From the NCBI RefSeq assembly GCF_000150275.1, contig NW_002060945.1, positions 7,713,219 to 7,777,218 of the forward strand: a DNA stretch of 64,000 nt. The letters run 5' to 3'. This document shows, piece by piece, positions 48,540-59,487 of this stretch. This DNA comes from Trichoplax adhaerens (taxonomy: Eukaryota; Placozoa; Uniplacotomia; Trichoplacea; Trichoplacidae). The position numbers and the translations under genes were made by a program. Numbering within the stretch: position 1 is the first letter of the stretch; each line of letters opens with the position of its first letter. The notes beneath the pieces are model-generated. The model saw nothing but the letters and a program-made list of their open reading frames with translations, was not told the DNA's origin and ran no database searches.

Positions 48540-49420
48540 TCTTTTCTAAGTAATCTCAAAATCCAAGCTCACTGCCAGTAATATAGAATACCGGAGGGTT
48601 AGCATTGATCAAGTTAGTCGATACGATGATCTTGCAGTAACTTGACGATAGAATATTGATCATGAATCAGTGAGTCTTGCTAAGTTAGCAATAGCAATGG
48701 AGAACTAAACGATTAACTGCTGCACACTGCGTATTGACAACAAGTTATGTTGTCAAAGTTAGGATAATCAGTAGAGTAGCCTTTCATTCAGTAAATTGGA
48801 ACTTTACTCGCATATTGGAAGAGCTAGATGAAAATCCTATTTTGATCACTTGTTTATCCGATATCTTACATAGATTAAGTACAGTTTTTCTATCCTTGCT
48901 AAGTAAGAAATATTTAAATCCTAAGCTCACTACCAATAGAATAAATATATACAGCCTATCGAAAATATAGAGCTTAGTATTGATCAGTCGATACGATGAT
49001 CAAGCAGCAACTTAATAACATTATATTAAAAATAAATCATTGCTAAGTTAGCAATAGCCATTAAGGGTGAAACTGTTCAAGACTGCGTATTGGCAGCATG
49101 TTATATTGCAAAAGTTAGAATATTCAGTACGGTAGTCTTTAATTCAGTAAATGGAATTTTACTTGTGTATTAACAACAAGTTATATTACAAAAGTTAGAA
49201 TATTCAGTACGGTAGTCTTTAATTCAATAAATTAGAGCTTTACTTGCGTATTAGAAGGACTAAATGAAAATTATTTTTTGACAACTTGTTCATCAAATAT
49301 CTTACCTAGATTAAGAATTATTTTTCTATCCATACTAAGTATCAAATACTCAAAATCCATGGTCATCACCAATAAAATATATACAGCTTATTAAAAGTAG
49401 AAATAGAAGGAGTAACATTG
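48540..49420. repeat. Tandem repeat of ~360-bp units
   Basis: Two full units and a partial third, marked by TCTATCCTTGCTAAGTA-like starts near 48540, 48890 and 49331 and by CGATACGATGATC near 48630 and 48988. Inside the second unit an ~80-bp segment (49103-49182, 49183-49262) is itself duplicated. It lies directly 3' of the Death-domain exon. Confidence 0.7.
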
Positions 49421-49433
49421 ATCAATTTTATCT

Positions 49434-49705
49434 TCAATTTGAAGTCGATTTTTCTTCGGCGATTGCATCTGCAAGGATATCGGCTATATCTTGTCGATTA
49501 ATTTGTCGTAGTGCTTGTATAAGTCGCTCTGTAGTTGCACGATTATTTTGTTTCCATTTATACAGTACGGCAATAGCTCTGTTATATACACCTTGATAAT
49601 CAGCTTCAATTTCATAAATATTGATATGATGGTCTAATTTGGGAGCTAATTTTGTCCAATCTCGATGAATTCGCGACGCTATTTCATAAAAGAAACGACT
49701 AGGAT
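49434..49705 (-). CDS. Death-domain terminal exon of ZU5 gene 1
   Basis: Opens after acceptor CCGAATAG and runs 90 codons to TGA (49434-49436). The frame has the six-helix spacing of a Death domain: IASRIHRDWTKLAPKL (helices 1-2 with the core Trp and LA..L), then INIYEIEADY, then YNRAIAVLYKWKQNN (helices 4-5 with the second core Trp), then TTERLIQALRQINRQDIADI (helix 6). Death domains pair with other Death domains in signalling complexes. A phase-1 junction to 50041-50116 keeps the frame. In UNC5, PIDD1 and ankyrins a C-terminal Death domain follows ZU5-UPA in the same way. Confidence 0.85.
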
Positions 49706-50040
49706 CTATTCGGATATTAGAACAGATGAAATGAATTTTACATAGTTATAACTTTTATCATTATGTTAATATTAATACTGATTTTGAAGTGCCAAGTTCT
49801 GCATATCAAATACATTTCTTTATCATGTAATATTAAATATTAGATTAAATAGTTGATCATTTGGAGAAACATGGATGAAAGAAAGAGATAGAAAGAAGCA
49901 ATAATAAAACTAAATACAGGCAGCTAAAAGCGTTAAGTGTGTCGTTAAAACTTTTAAGATTATAATTCAAACTTGCAATACTCTAAGCTAGTTTCTCTAC
50001 TAGTGCTCACAATTTTTAATCATTATATTTGTAAAATTAC

Positions 50041-50116
50041 CATCCGGTGATGCTGGATGATCTTTAGTGGGTAGAACAGGTAGCTTTTCTGGATCAGACT
50101 GCTTTGATGGGTTGGG
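50041..50116 (-). CDS. Pro-rich linker exon of ZU5 gene 1
   Basis: 76 bp between acceptor TTTGGCAG and donor G|GTAATT. It enters in phase 0 from the ZU5-UPA exon (donor GAG|GTAAAT) and leaves in phase 1 into the Death exon. It encodes about 25 residues rich in Pro, Ser and Lys (PNPSKQSDPEKLPVLPTKD), a flexible hinge between UPA and Death domains. Confidence 0.75.
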
Positions 50117-50206
50117 CTGCCAAACATGACAAACTTTACTTAGTAAATTAAATAGAGTCTATATACTTCACAACTTCAAGATTAATTATAGATGTTGTTC
50201 ATTTAC

Positions 50207-51165
50207 CTCGTTGGAATTTGCTCTCATCAAGAAACAAACCTTTGCATTAGTGTCTTGCTGCTGGCCTATAGGCTTTAGAAAGATTTGAGCTATATCATGA
50301 GCTGCTTTATTGATAACCTTGCAAACGTAATCGATAGCATGATAGCTATATCGATTCCAATTGATAGAAATTGCCTGATTATTGAAATCAGTATCCAGAC
50401 AATCTAAACCTCGTTTCTTAAATTTAGCTGTGTATTGACCATTTTCTAGAATAGTATTTTCAAGTCCAGTCGTAGCTAAACGTATCCTGATAAATGCCTG
50501 ATCAATTCCTGACACGATAGCAGTTTCATCTTCATCTTTTTTAGCTAAGATTAATTTCATATGGACAGTATCATCACTTGTGTCTATTTCGGATAGGAAA
50601 GCTAACGTATTAATTCGTTGCTGACAAGATGGAAAGATATGCTTGGAGATTAAATAAATGGTAGATTTGACGTAGGAATAGATGACATAGTCAGAGAAAT
50701 GGCTTACTGCAAAAGTAAGGCAATAATATCCATTTTTATCGCGGCTATATTCATACTCTACATCTTGCTGTTCCCACTTCTCACATCCATAGCTTCGACA
50801 AACGATTTTTATTGGGATATTAAAGTTGTTGTTTTTCTTAAGAAGTGAAACTATCTGGTTGATATATGGAACGGGGACTTGAAGTAAAGCTTTCCTTGTG
50901 CTATTAGGGGTAAATTGATACCCATCCGGCTCGAGGCGAACGATTGGTGATAACTGGATAAAGTGGTTACCATCAGCATCTTTCTGAATTGGTAAACCTT
51001 GATTATAAGGTGGATCTGCATAGTATACAGTCATGGTTAGGACGGCCTCGTCGGCTATACACTGAGCTGGAAGATGAAATTTTAATCCAGGTACTCCAGG
51101 CAAGGTTAAATCATGATCTTGATTAACTTGACAGTTATTCGATACCTTAGGATAGCCAGCTTTGG
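50207..51165 (-). CDS. ZU5-UPA exon of ZU5 gene 1
   Basis: 959 bp between acceptor CGCAACAG and donor GAG|GTAAAT, encoding 319 residues plus a split codon. About the first 145 form a ZU5 domain (LPGVPGLKFHLPAQ, then TMTVYYADPPY, then LSPIVRLEPDG, ending in SHFSDYVIYSYV). The rest is UPA-like (LAFLSEIDTSDDTVHMKLILA ... IFLKPIGQQ). His-Phe-Ser sits at the end of ZU5, where PIDD1, NLRP1 and CARD8 cut themselves. The paralogous exon 56939-57909 has the same acceptor position and phase. The full model from ATG 54529, with the LTR at 52996-53628 removed, is 815 codons over 53634-54529 + 52817-52990, 52174-52239, this exon, 50041-50116 and 49434-49705, all in frame. Confidence 0.85.
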
Positions 51166-52173
51166 CTGTTGCGATAGTTGACGTTATATAAGAATAGAAA
51201 TGAAATTGATGATTTAGAAAGTACTGTCAATGGCAAGAAATGTTCTCCTATGCCTGCGTTTCTTCTAGTTAAAAGTACTCTTCGATTTCAATGCACTAAT
51301 AAATAGAATAGCTCTGTTATTACATAATGAGACTATAATTTAGAGAGGAAAGGTTGCGGATAGAAAGATACTGTCGAAAACTGCTCTCCTATCTCTTATG
51401 AAAACAAAATTAACCTGGATTCATTCCTGGAAATAAATGGCATTTCGCTGGATTCTTTTTTATTTTTCCTGATCTAAGATTATTATCTGGCTCAAAAATA
51501 ATAGAAGAACATAAATAACAACAACATGTTCAGCCATTCACTTTTCTTATATTAAAGCAGCTGTTGTCTACTTGAATAGCTAATCCCATTCGCATTTACT
51601 TAACGCAACAGCATTATACGTATTTCCTTAATTTCTTAATATTGATTATTGGTCGTAGGTGTTTTAGTTAATAAATTGCTTACTCTTGTTCTTCCTGTTT
51701 CCGATGTTCTCGGTCAAGTGAGAATTAGAGCTCTTACCACCTGAAACAGTTCAATGTCAAAACAATTTGCAATGCATCATTTATCATAAACAAACTCTCT
51801 CATGTTTAAGAAGCATACACTTAAATCGGCATGAAATATACTCATAACAATATTGATGTATAACGGGGCTTTTTATCCAAAAGTATTTCAAGCTCCGGTT
51901 TATAAACTGAGCCGGTAATGGTAACTATGACAAAGTCTAGCATAGCAAAACTACGATAATTATGGGTGTAAGTTCTATACAATTCTAAATCCTTTTTTAA
52001 ATGCTAATTTATAGATTGAGTTGGTAATGATAGCTACGACAAGTCTAGCATAGAAAAACTGCGATAATTATAATCATTAATTTAAGTTCTGTGCAATTGT
52101 TCCTGCTGCTATCATTTCAAGTACAATGAAGCAAGGAACTTTAATAATTAAACTTTTCAGAATTAAATATTAC
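51166..52173 (-). other. Intron of ZU5 gene 1
   Basis: About 1 kb between the donor at 52173 and the acceptor at 51166. It contains a diverged internal duplication (a TATAACTGAG/TGGTAATG...CTACGACAA block near 51900 and 52015). No gene inside. Confidence 0.55.
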
Positions 52174-52239
52174 CTGTTGGAGAGGATCTCATTATGATAC
52201 CTTTCTCTATCGACAATCCAGCAGATTGGTTAGGAGCTG
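52174..52239 (-). CDS. Small linker exon of ZU5 gene 1
   Basis: 66 bp between acceptor TTTTATATCAG and donor ACAG|GTAATA, phase 1 at both ends. It encodes 22 residues (core APNQSAGLSIEKG) that join the N-terminal region to ZU5. An acceptor three bases further in is an alternative that keeps the frame. Confidence 0.7.
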
Positions 52240-52816
52240 CTGATATAAAATTAATGTAATCAGAATAAGAGATTGGTATAAATATAATGTTATAGTAATA
52301 ATAGATATTCAATCCAAGTTCAGTAGCCTCAATTCTCTGTTACTATACGCGTATTACTCAGTTATAGAATAGTCCCAAACTAAATTCAAATCAGCAACTA
52401 TATAATGCGCGATGCACCATTCTCTTTCTCTATCTTATACGAACAGTAATTAACTAATAGCCTAGTATTTATTGCAACCTTAGCCTATCAGATTTAGGAT
52501 AAAGTTAGTTTAAGAATGGTGAGGATTAGAAAATTAATAGAATCGTAGATAATTAGGGTTTGCACTATGAATGGTAGCCTTTAGTGACTTCAATCCGAAG
52601 GAGCTTTGCTTCTAATCATACCAATCAAATATTTACTAATTATAAGTTTACTTTCTCGCCATTATTCACTTAGAGGTATACGAGCCTGATCATATGCTCA
52701 TGATGTTAATCGATTCATGATTAGCCTTGATCTAGTAGCATCATCGTTTTTAACATGATATTATCACTTTCTAATCGTATTTGCTAGGATAGATCATAAA
52801 ACAGCCATAGCCTTAC
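52240..52816 (-). other. Intron of ZU5 gene 1
   Basis: Bounded by donor AGCG|GTAAGG (52816) and acceptor at 52240. Nothing else is recognised. Confidence 0.5.
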
Positions 52817-52990
52817 CGCTATGATTTGAAAGTAAGCCAGAAGAAGGTGCAGCAGGCGGCTTAGAAACGCTTTGACTTTGCATCTTTCGTTGATTACTTT
52901 TCTTTGAACTTGATGTTGAAGTAGCACCAAAAGTGTATGCATCGATAGAAAGATTTTTAGTTTGAGTAATCAACATTGATAATGATTTAG
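52817..52990 (-). CDS. 3' half of the LTR-split exon of ZU5 gene 1
   Basis: The open frame continues exactly from the half at 53634-54529 when the LTR and one TSD copy are left out. It encodes about 58 residues rich in Ser, Lys and Gln (includes SKKSNQRKMQSQS and KPPAAPSSG), ending at a consensus donor G|GTAAGG in phase 1 that fits the 52174-52239 exon. If the donor is ignored the frame stops at 52794. In this allele it can only be reached if the LTR is spliced out or transcription starts inside it. Confidence 0.65.
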
Positions 52991-52995
52991 GCTTG

Positions 52996-53628
52996 TGTCA
53001 CAAAACAGCTTTGCAACAAGATAACGTAATCTACGATCAATAAGTCAATTCCTTGAACTACGTATCAAGGAACGATATCTGCACTATCACGAGCACTTTT
53101 GCTCTACTAGCAGACTACACAAAGACTTAAACGCCTCGTATTTTACGTTAAACACTAAGTTGGACAATTCTTCTTTATTTCACGATATACTGCATTTATA
53201 TACTATTCCTCAATAGTTCATGAGTCATAGTTAATACAATTAACATTAGAATCATTTACTGAATTAGATATTAATTTTAGCTACTGCTCTCTTAATGCAG
53301 ACAACAGTATTTACGAACATAGACATGTAATAACTAATACAGAATAGTCAGATTACGATATGTCCTATCACGGAACATTTCCATGATAATTTACAGTCTA
53401 TCATAAGTAAATTACAATCACAATGATTCGAACTGTAAGCAGATGATTTGCATTCCCTATTATAACTATTATAATTTCAGTATGTGTATAAGTGTCACTG
53501 TCATAAAAAGTCAGTGCTATATTAAAATACAGTATATCCAAATTAGAAGTTAACTAAATAAGGATAGTCTAACAGAATTATCCTAACATAGTTATTTCTA
53601 CTGTAATACAGTATTTAACACTGTAACA
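52996..53628. mobile_element. Solo LTR, family 1, copy B, inside a coding exon
   Basis: A 633-bp element that begins TGTCAC and ends GTAACA, flanked by the 5-bp repeat GCTTG (52991-52995 and 53629-53633). It aligns end to end with 6103-6731, differing by scattered substitutions and short indels. It adds 638 bp to the exon (not a multiple of 3) and brings a stop codon at 53615-53617. Confidence 0.92.
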
Positions 53629-53633
53629 GCTTG

Positions 53634-54529
53634 GTAGTTACTTTTCCCAGACTACTGTTTGTGCTACCAGAAGCTTTCATGGAACTTTCCGCATTACCTC
53701 TATGTCTACTCATTTTATATCGTTTATGTTCTCTACTTGAGCTGAAGAATGACTTAATCATTTCCATCATTTGCCTTTCCTTATTAGGTTTAAGTTGATA
53801 GTTATTTTCCGTCTCCTGTAAATATTCTGAATCATGGATAGACCCTTTAATCGATTCTTTATAGTATCTTTCATTACTCGCTGTGGCTATGTAGGTGTGT
53901 GCTTTACTAGACCAGGTGTCAAGAGTTTCCTCATCACTACTCAATTGCTCTTGGTGATACGATGTAGATCCCTTAAGCACATCAAGTTGAATATGGCTGG
54001 CTTGATCCATTAGAGATTGTTGTGATTCCTCACTATCATCACTACTCTCCGATCCATGGATACCTTCTGCTTCGGTAATGTCAGATTTAGCCACATTACC
54101 ACTTATTACAGGAGGTATGCTTTCCCTATGATTCCATTCTTGCTCAATATCACTTTCTACCTTATTCGATAGAGTAGATTGAGGAGAGTTATAGAAATCC
54201 GTATTTAATAAGACTGACTTATCGTTGCTGCTGCTATCCCGCTCTTCATCAGTTTCTTTTCTAGGTCTCTCTGAGTGAAAGTCGCCAACAGGGATATTTG
54301 TATAATCTCTATCGTTTTTTTCCTTATTATCCTCTTTCATCTTGGTAAAATCTGATCGAGTATTGACCTGATCATCCATCATCCCTCTCTTATCGCCACC
54401 TTTTGCCTTGACTAAACCAAAACGAGCATTGCTTGCATCGTCGATTACAATTTGAGAATCTTCTCGTTCTCTGGAGATAAACTCAGTTAAATCTTCCGAT
54501 GGCAGAAGAAAATCCCTATGTCGTTCCAT
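53634..54529 (-). CDS. 5' half of the LTR-split exon: Ser/Asp/Glu-rich region of ZU5 gene 1
   Basis: The ATG at 54527-54529 opens a frame of about 300 codons that runs into the LTR, where it ends with four foreign residues and a stop at 53615. The protein is hydrophilic and low in order: rich in Ser, Asp, Glu and Lys, with acidic-serine runs (ESSDDSEESQQS, SSDEETLDTW) that look like casein-kinase sites, and a basic stretch near the break (REHKRYKMSRHRG). No folded domain, TM helix or signal peptide is visible. The frame stays open upstream to about 54625, so an upstream exon joined at an acceptor such as CGTTACAG (about 54540) is an alternative to the ATG. Confidence 0.65.
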
Positions 54530-54625
54530 ATTAATCCAAATGCTGTAACGACATTCGTTTCTTGGATCCGAATAATGTGATATCAAGACACCATTTAAAA
54601 GTGGAGAACAAATGGTATAAAATTA

Positions 54626-56938
54626 GATGAAACAAACAAGTCGTGTTCAGCATGGATAATAAGAAGTGTTTTGATACCTTTTCCCGATTATAGTCTTCAC
54701 TGAAAGATTTAATTATTATTATTACAGCCTAGATCTCTATTATTTTGCTTTCCTTAGTTGTGTTAAAATAGATATTGTCATGGAAATTACCCTATGATCA
54801 TATAAACAATGGCTTACACTTGCAATATAGTATACGTTGTCTACTTAACAATTAACCCGGTTAATTGATGACTAAAAATGATGAAATCTTGGTAAAGGAC
54901 TGTAAATATTGCGAAGAATGCCAGATTGTGAGCGGTTAGCCCTCATCTTTATGGACCAAATTAACCTACTAGTTAACATGGGAAATGGTCTATAGGATCA
55001 TTCAAACTAGCGGAAACTGAATTATCAACACGTCTTATTGTCATATAAGAAGCAGATATTCTAATAGCGATCCAGTGATGATTTTGTCATAATAGTATCC
55101 ATTTAGTCATATAATTACTGATCAAATTGTATAGTTGAAATTGAAGGGGCAACGTTTACAGTATGAATTAAGATAATGTTAGTTACATAGCCTATTGAAA
55201 ACTATCAAATGGTCCCAGACCTATTAATTTATATATAGATTAAAATAATTAATATCCACAAAGCCTTATGATTGCTTCCCTTTAGCTGGTGATTAATTAA
55301 TGATCAGATCATAGTTAAAAATTAGATGCATTGACAGGTAATAGTACTGAAATAACTGGCAGGAAAAGAGACGTTGCAAAAGCTAGAGATAGGCAATGCA
55401 AACTAGTGAGTAAATAGGCTTAAAAGCAGACCAATATTGTCACCATTGTTACCTCAGCTCAAAGTATCATAAAAGGTTACATTCAAGTTTACTATATGTA
55501 GATAGATGCTATGTATAGGCATAAGTTAGGTACAAAACGGAATATGATCATGAGCGTAATTGTCAATTATCTAGGGAATTTCCGAATAAATCGCTCGTAT
55601 AGCAGCTACCGTGACAGATTACAGCAGTGTTTAGATTTCACCATTCCTGTCGTTTACAAATATGTACTGTGCTATAGCTTTGAATTTATGGAGATATATT
55701 TAAATGACCAATCTTTCATGCATTCTGTGGATTAAATTAGGATATATGTTCAATTAGTTCTATCATTAAATTACTCATATGACTACTAACAGATTAAAGC
55801 AGTTCTTTCATTTCACCAGTCCTGTCGTTTATTATTATATACTGAACTATAGCTTTGATTTTATGGAGATATATTAAATGACCAATTCGAAATCATATCC
55901 ACTTTATAAAGAAAAATGAGAGAAAAGGTTTGTCATACATTTAGTAGTTTGAATTAGAGTATACGAGTAACATTTAATTATGCCCTTCTTTTACATAAAA
56001 GTCCTACTATCAGTGAAGGAAATGAATGTTTTCTCAAGTAATTTTGACATCAAATACAATTTATTAATACATCCAAGGCGTTAGCTATTGGAATGATAAG
56101 GATCTGCAAAGTATTACATGCATTACTAGATACAGAGGTAGGGAGAAATTCTGACCACAAGGGTATGAAATTAGCAATTGTAATTATTTCCTATATAAGC
56201 GTAAAATATTTTCGGCGAAACCTTAAATCGAAAGAACTTATATTTTAACTTTAGAATATTGGAATGCATAGAATTAATTACATTCATAGATCTGTATGGC
56301 AAATAATGTTATACTCTGAATATAATACGATTATGATACTGTTTAATCTAATATAAAGTGGATGAGTAATCACAGTATCTCGATATTATTTTATGTGAAC
56401 CAATAGAACATTGATCATTTACTAACATATCGCAATCAGTTTATTTCGGAATAATTTTTCCAGTTAAGGTCTGCTATCGATCTATGGACATAAAGGGGCT
56501 TAAACAATATTAAGGTAAGTTGTAAATGGGTTAATGGTCTCAACATTCAATAGAAATTAACATCTACTTATAATTATCCACAACCAATACATTAAGAAAG
56601 TAACAGTAAAAGCACGCTTTACTATTAGCTTATACTGAAGGCATTTGAAATAGGCGACAGAAAGATTGGAGTAATATTAACCAATGTACGAATGGGTTGA
56701 CAGTCTCAATAGAGAGTAAAAATTGATATCACCTTATAAAACGAATGCAACGTCAATCAACTTATATCTATCCCACAGACAATTTTATTTAGAAAATATC
56801 CATCACATTAAGAACTCGCTATCAATCTGTACTAATAGGCAGCAAACTGATCGAAGTAATATTAAGCTAAGAGAAAAGCGAACGAAGAATCTAAACGGTG
56901 AAAATTAGAATTAATTTAAAAAATTGCATGGTTCATAG
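54626..56938. other. Spacer between the two ZU5 genes
   Basis: No recognisable exon. 55605-55720 and 55784-55893 are diverged tandem copies (shared CCTGTCGTTTA and TATAGCTTTGA.TTTATGGAGATATAT blocks), and a weaker repeat joins 56510-56570 with 56690-56740. Upstream exons or the promoter of gene 1 must lie here. I searched by eye for a Death-domain exon for gene 2 and found none. Confidence 0.45.
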
Positions 56939-57909
56939 CTATCCACAACCAGTTTTGCTGAGGAAGCAACATTTCATATCGAGACCATGCTGTTGACCTA
57001 TAGGTAGCAAAAAGATCCGAGCAATATTAAACCAAGGCATATGTGGATTGATAAACTTGCAATCGAAATCAAGGTGATAATAATCTTTCTGATTCCAATC
57101 AATAGAGATGATTTGCATGGCAGTATCTTGATTTAGGCATTCTAAATCCATTTTCCTAAATTCGATTTGGTATGGACCATTTTCTAATATAACTTGTTCA
57201 AGGCCCGACGCGGCAAGTTGAGTCACTTTTAATTTGGTTCGGACTTGATCTGCAATAGCTCTCTCATCAGCATTTATTCTCGCTAATATCAGTTTTAAGT
57301 GAGTAGTATGCTTACTACTATGAATTTCAGATAGATAAGCTAATACTTTAACTTGCTGCTGATAAGTTGGATATAGTCGCTTAGAAACAAATTGCATGCT
57401 TGATCGAATATATGAATAAACAACATAATCGCATAAGTGATTGATTGCAAATACCAAGCAGTGACGACCATCTTTATCCAATTTATAATTATATTTAATC
57501 TTTTCCATTTTGCACTTGCTTCCTTTATCATTTAGACAAACAATTCTGATAGGGATTTGGTTAATATCATCAAGCTGAAGGAGTTTACATAATTCACTAG
57601 TATTAGCAATAGGTACCTGAAGTAATACGGGATTATTTCCATTTGATTCTAATTGACAATAGTCTGGTTCTAGTCTTACAACGGGGGATAAGGGAATTAA
57701 TTGGTAGCCTACATGATTATTCTCATACTGAGTTAGTAAATCAAGCATGTACGGTGGATCTGCGTAGTAGACAGTCATTGTTATTAAAGTATTGTCCGTC
57801 ATTGACGGAGAATTTAGCTGTAGCCTTAATCCAGGCACTTGAGATAAAGTCATAACTTGGTTTTGACCACTTCGACAAATTTTCGATACTTGTGGATAGC
57901 CATCAAATG
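56939..57909 (-). CDS. ZU5-UPA terminal exon of the TPR-ZU5 gene 2
   Basis: 971 bp from acceptor AATTTTAG to TAG at 56939-56941, encoding 322 residues plus a split codon. It is a clear paralogue of 50207-51165: ZU5 first (QVPGLRLQLNSPS, MTVYYADPPY, LSPVVRLEPD), then UPA-like (LAYLSEIHSSKHTTHLKLILA, IFLLPIGQQ). The residue triplet at the end of ZU5 is His-Leu-Cys, not His-Phe-Ser. The exon ends about where gene 1 has its donor; only a poor G|GTTGTG donor is present and no Death domain was found downstream, so the protein probably stops here. Phase 1 at the acceptor fits exon 58111-58185. Confidence 0.85.
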
Positions 57910-58110
57910 CTAAAATTAACATCATATTTTGTTAGTTGAAATTATAATTAGAAAAGGAGCCGGATATTATAGTAGTCTTGGTTGTTGGAATAGTAACGGA
58001 TCAATCTAACTAATGAAATGACTTAGGATAATATTAGATTCTATAGACGACTACAGTTATGGTATTCAAATGCACACTGTGCGAGTACTTCTCTAATTTA
58101 AAATACTTAC
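57910..58110 (-). other. Intron of gene 2
   Basis: 201 bp with donor G|GTAAGT and acceptor TTTTAG, both consensus. Confidence 0.65.
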
Positions 58111-58185
58111 CGATCTCTTTTTCTGCTACTTCTTCAGTTATTGTGGTCATGGAAAATTTACGCCATGACTGACCAGTGCTATGAG
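58111..58185 (-). CDS. Small linker exon of gene 2
   Basis: 75 bp between acceptor CAAAATTTAG and a consensus donor G|GTAAGT, phase 1 at both ends. It encodes 25 residues (includes HSTGQSWRKFSMTTITEE) that join the upstream exon to ZU5. It is the positional equivalent of 52174-52239 in gene 1, though the sequences are not alike. Confidence 0.7.
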
Positions 58186-59250
58186 CTAAATTTTGCGCTA
58201 ATAAAAGTATAAGATATCATGTTTAGCAGACCTAATGAACTCGCAGTAAAGCGAATGCAATTCTTATAATCTTATCGTTAAGGCTAATTTAGTAGAATAC
58301 TGGCGATAAAGATTTGATAAGCGTAATTGACTTGCAATAAATTGCATACAATGTTCATCATCATGTCGATAAGCATAACTTTGCTATGAAGAGGAACTTA
58401 AAAGATCTGTTAAATGTAATCGAGTTGCATCCTGTTATTACGCTCGTTTTTAAGAGGACTATAAGCAGCAAACCCCATTTACTTGTAGTAAAAGGTTATA
58501 TTGCTTATAATCTTGTAATTAACTGCTGAAGAATTTAATGTGGAACCTAATAAATTAGATATATTATTTATTATTTGTTTTTAAGCTCAGTATTCCTATA
58601 GCATTAAAACAATTAGCAAGTTTAACCAGCTCGTAGCAAGAGAAATCTGCCCTTGTAGTCTTATTATAAAATTCAATTTCATATAACAGTATCATCAGCA
58701 GACCTGTTAAACGTAATTGACTTGCAACCAAATAAATGTAAGGCCTATAATTTTATTTATCGGGCTCAAGTTTGCATAATAGAGATGTTAAAGGCCTGAT
58801 AAACGTAACTAGCTTTCAACAAAGTGATATAATACAAATAGCTGCTAGAACAACGGGATAAAGCTTTTATAGTAAAAGAAACTCCTATTGGAGAAGTACA
58901 AGGAAATTTAATTTTTATACAATACAAATAGCAGTAAGAATGGTGCAGTAAAACTTTTATAGTAAAGAAATTCCTGTTGGAAAAGAACCGACAAATTCAA
59001 TTTTTATCTAATAATTGAGTTAAATTAGTGCGCCAAATTTCATCGTTTTTGTACATCATTCATGTAAATTTTTTATGATAGTTACCAGTAAATATTAATC
59101 TTCCCTAAGCTAACTCAGCACAATGGAAAATTTAATATCTACATCTACTGATGTGGCTAATCATCTATGTCTTATTACAGATGATAAAAACGTGGTATGG
59201 CTATTACCAAACCAAGCTCAAAATCAATTTCAAGAATACATAGAGCTTAC
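58186..59250 (-). other. Intron of gene 2 with small tandem repeats
   Basis: About 1.07 kb. It contains a diverged tandem pair (58828-58912 and 58917-59007) and four scattered copies of an ACCTGTTAAACGTAATTGACTTGCAA-like motif (near 58315, 58405, 58700 and 58795). No gene inside. Confidence 0.6.
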
Positions 59251-59319
59251 CATTGCGATCTTTCCTTTCCTGTCCAGAGACTGACTCTATTAATAAATCT
59301 GCAGGTTCCGTTTGCCATT
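59251..59319 (-). CDS. Small acidic linker exon of gene 2
   Basis: 69 bp between acceptor TTTATGTCCAG and donor G|GTAAGC, phase 1 at both ends, encoding 23 residues (core WQTEPADLLIESVSGQERK). It connects the TPR exon to the rest of the gene. Confidence 0.65.
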
Positions 59320-59487
59320 CTGGACATAAAAATTTTCCAATGTTAAAACAAATTTAGTAAACGATAAGTAGTAAATGCAATATTCATTTGTAAACAAGTT
59401 AAACAATGTAAAAGGGCGTTGGAGTTAATATTAATACACTACTACTGTGCATTACCAAAGTAAGGTAATGGTTATCGAGAGGCCTAC

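Noticed and set aside
54527-54586. Non-ATG (TTG) start at 54586 for the acidic exon
   Set aside because: Eukaryotic context; the first ATG is at 54527-54529, and an upstream splice junction is the more likely alternative.
59123-59284. 53-codon plus-strand ATG frame
   Set aside because: Antisense to the small exon 59251-59319 of the TPR-ZU5 gene, which has matching phases and splice sites.
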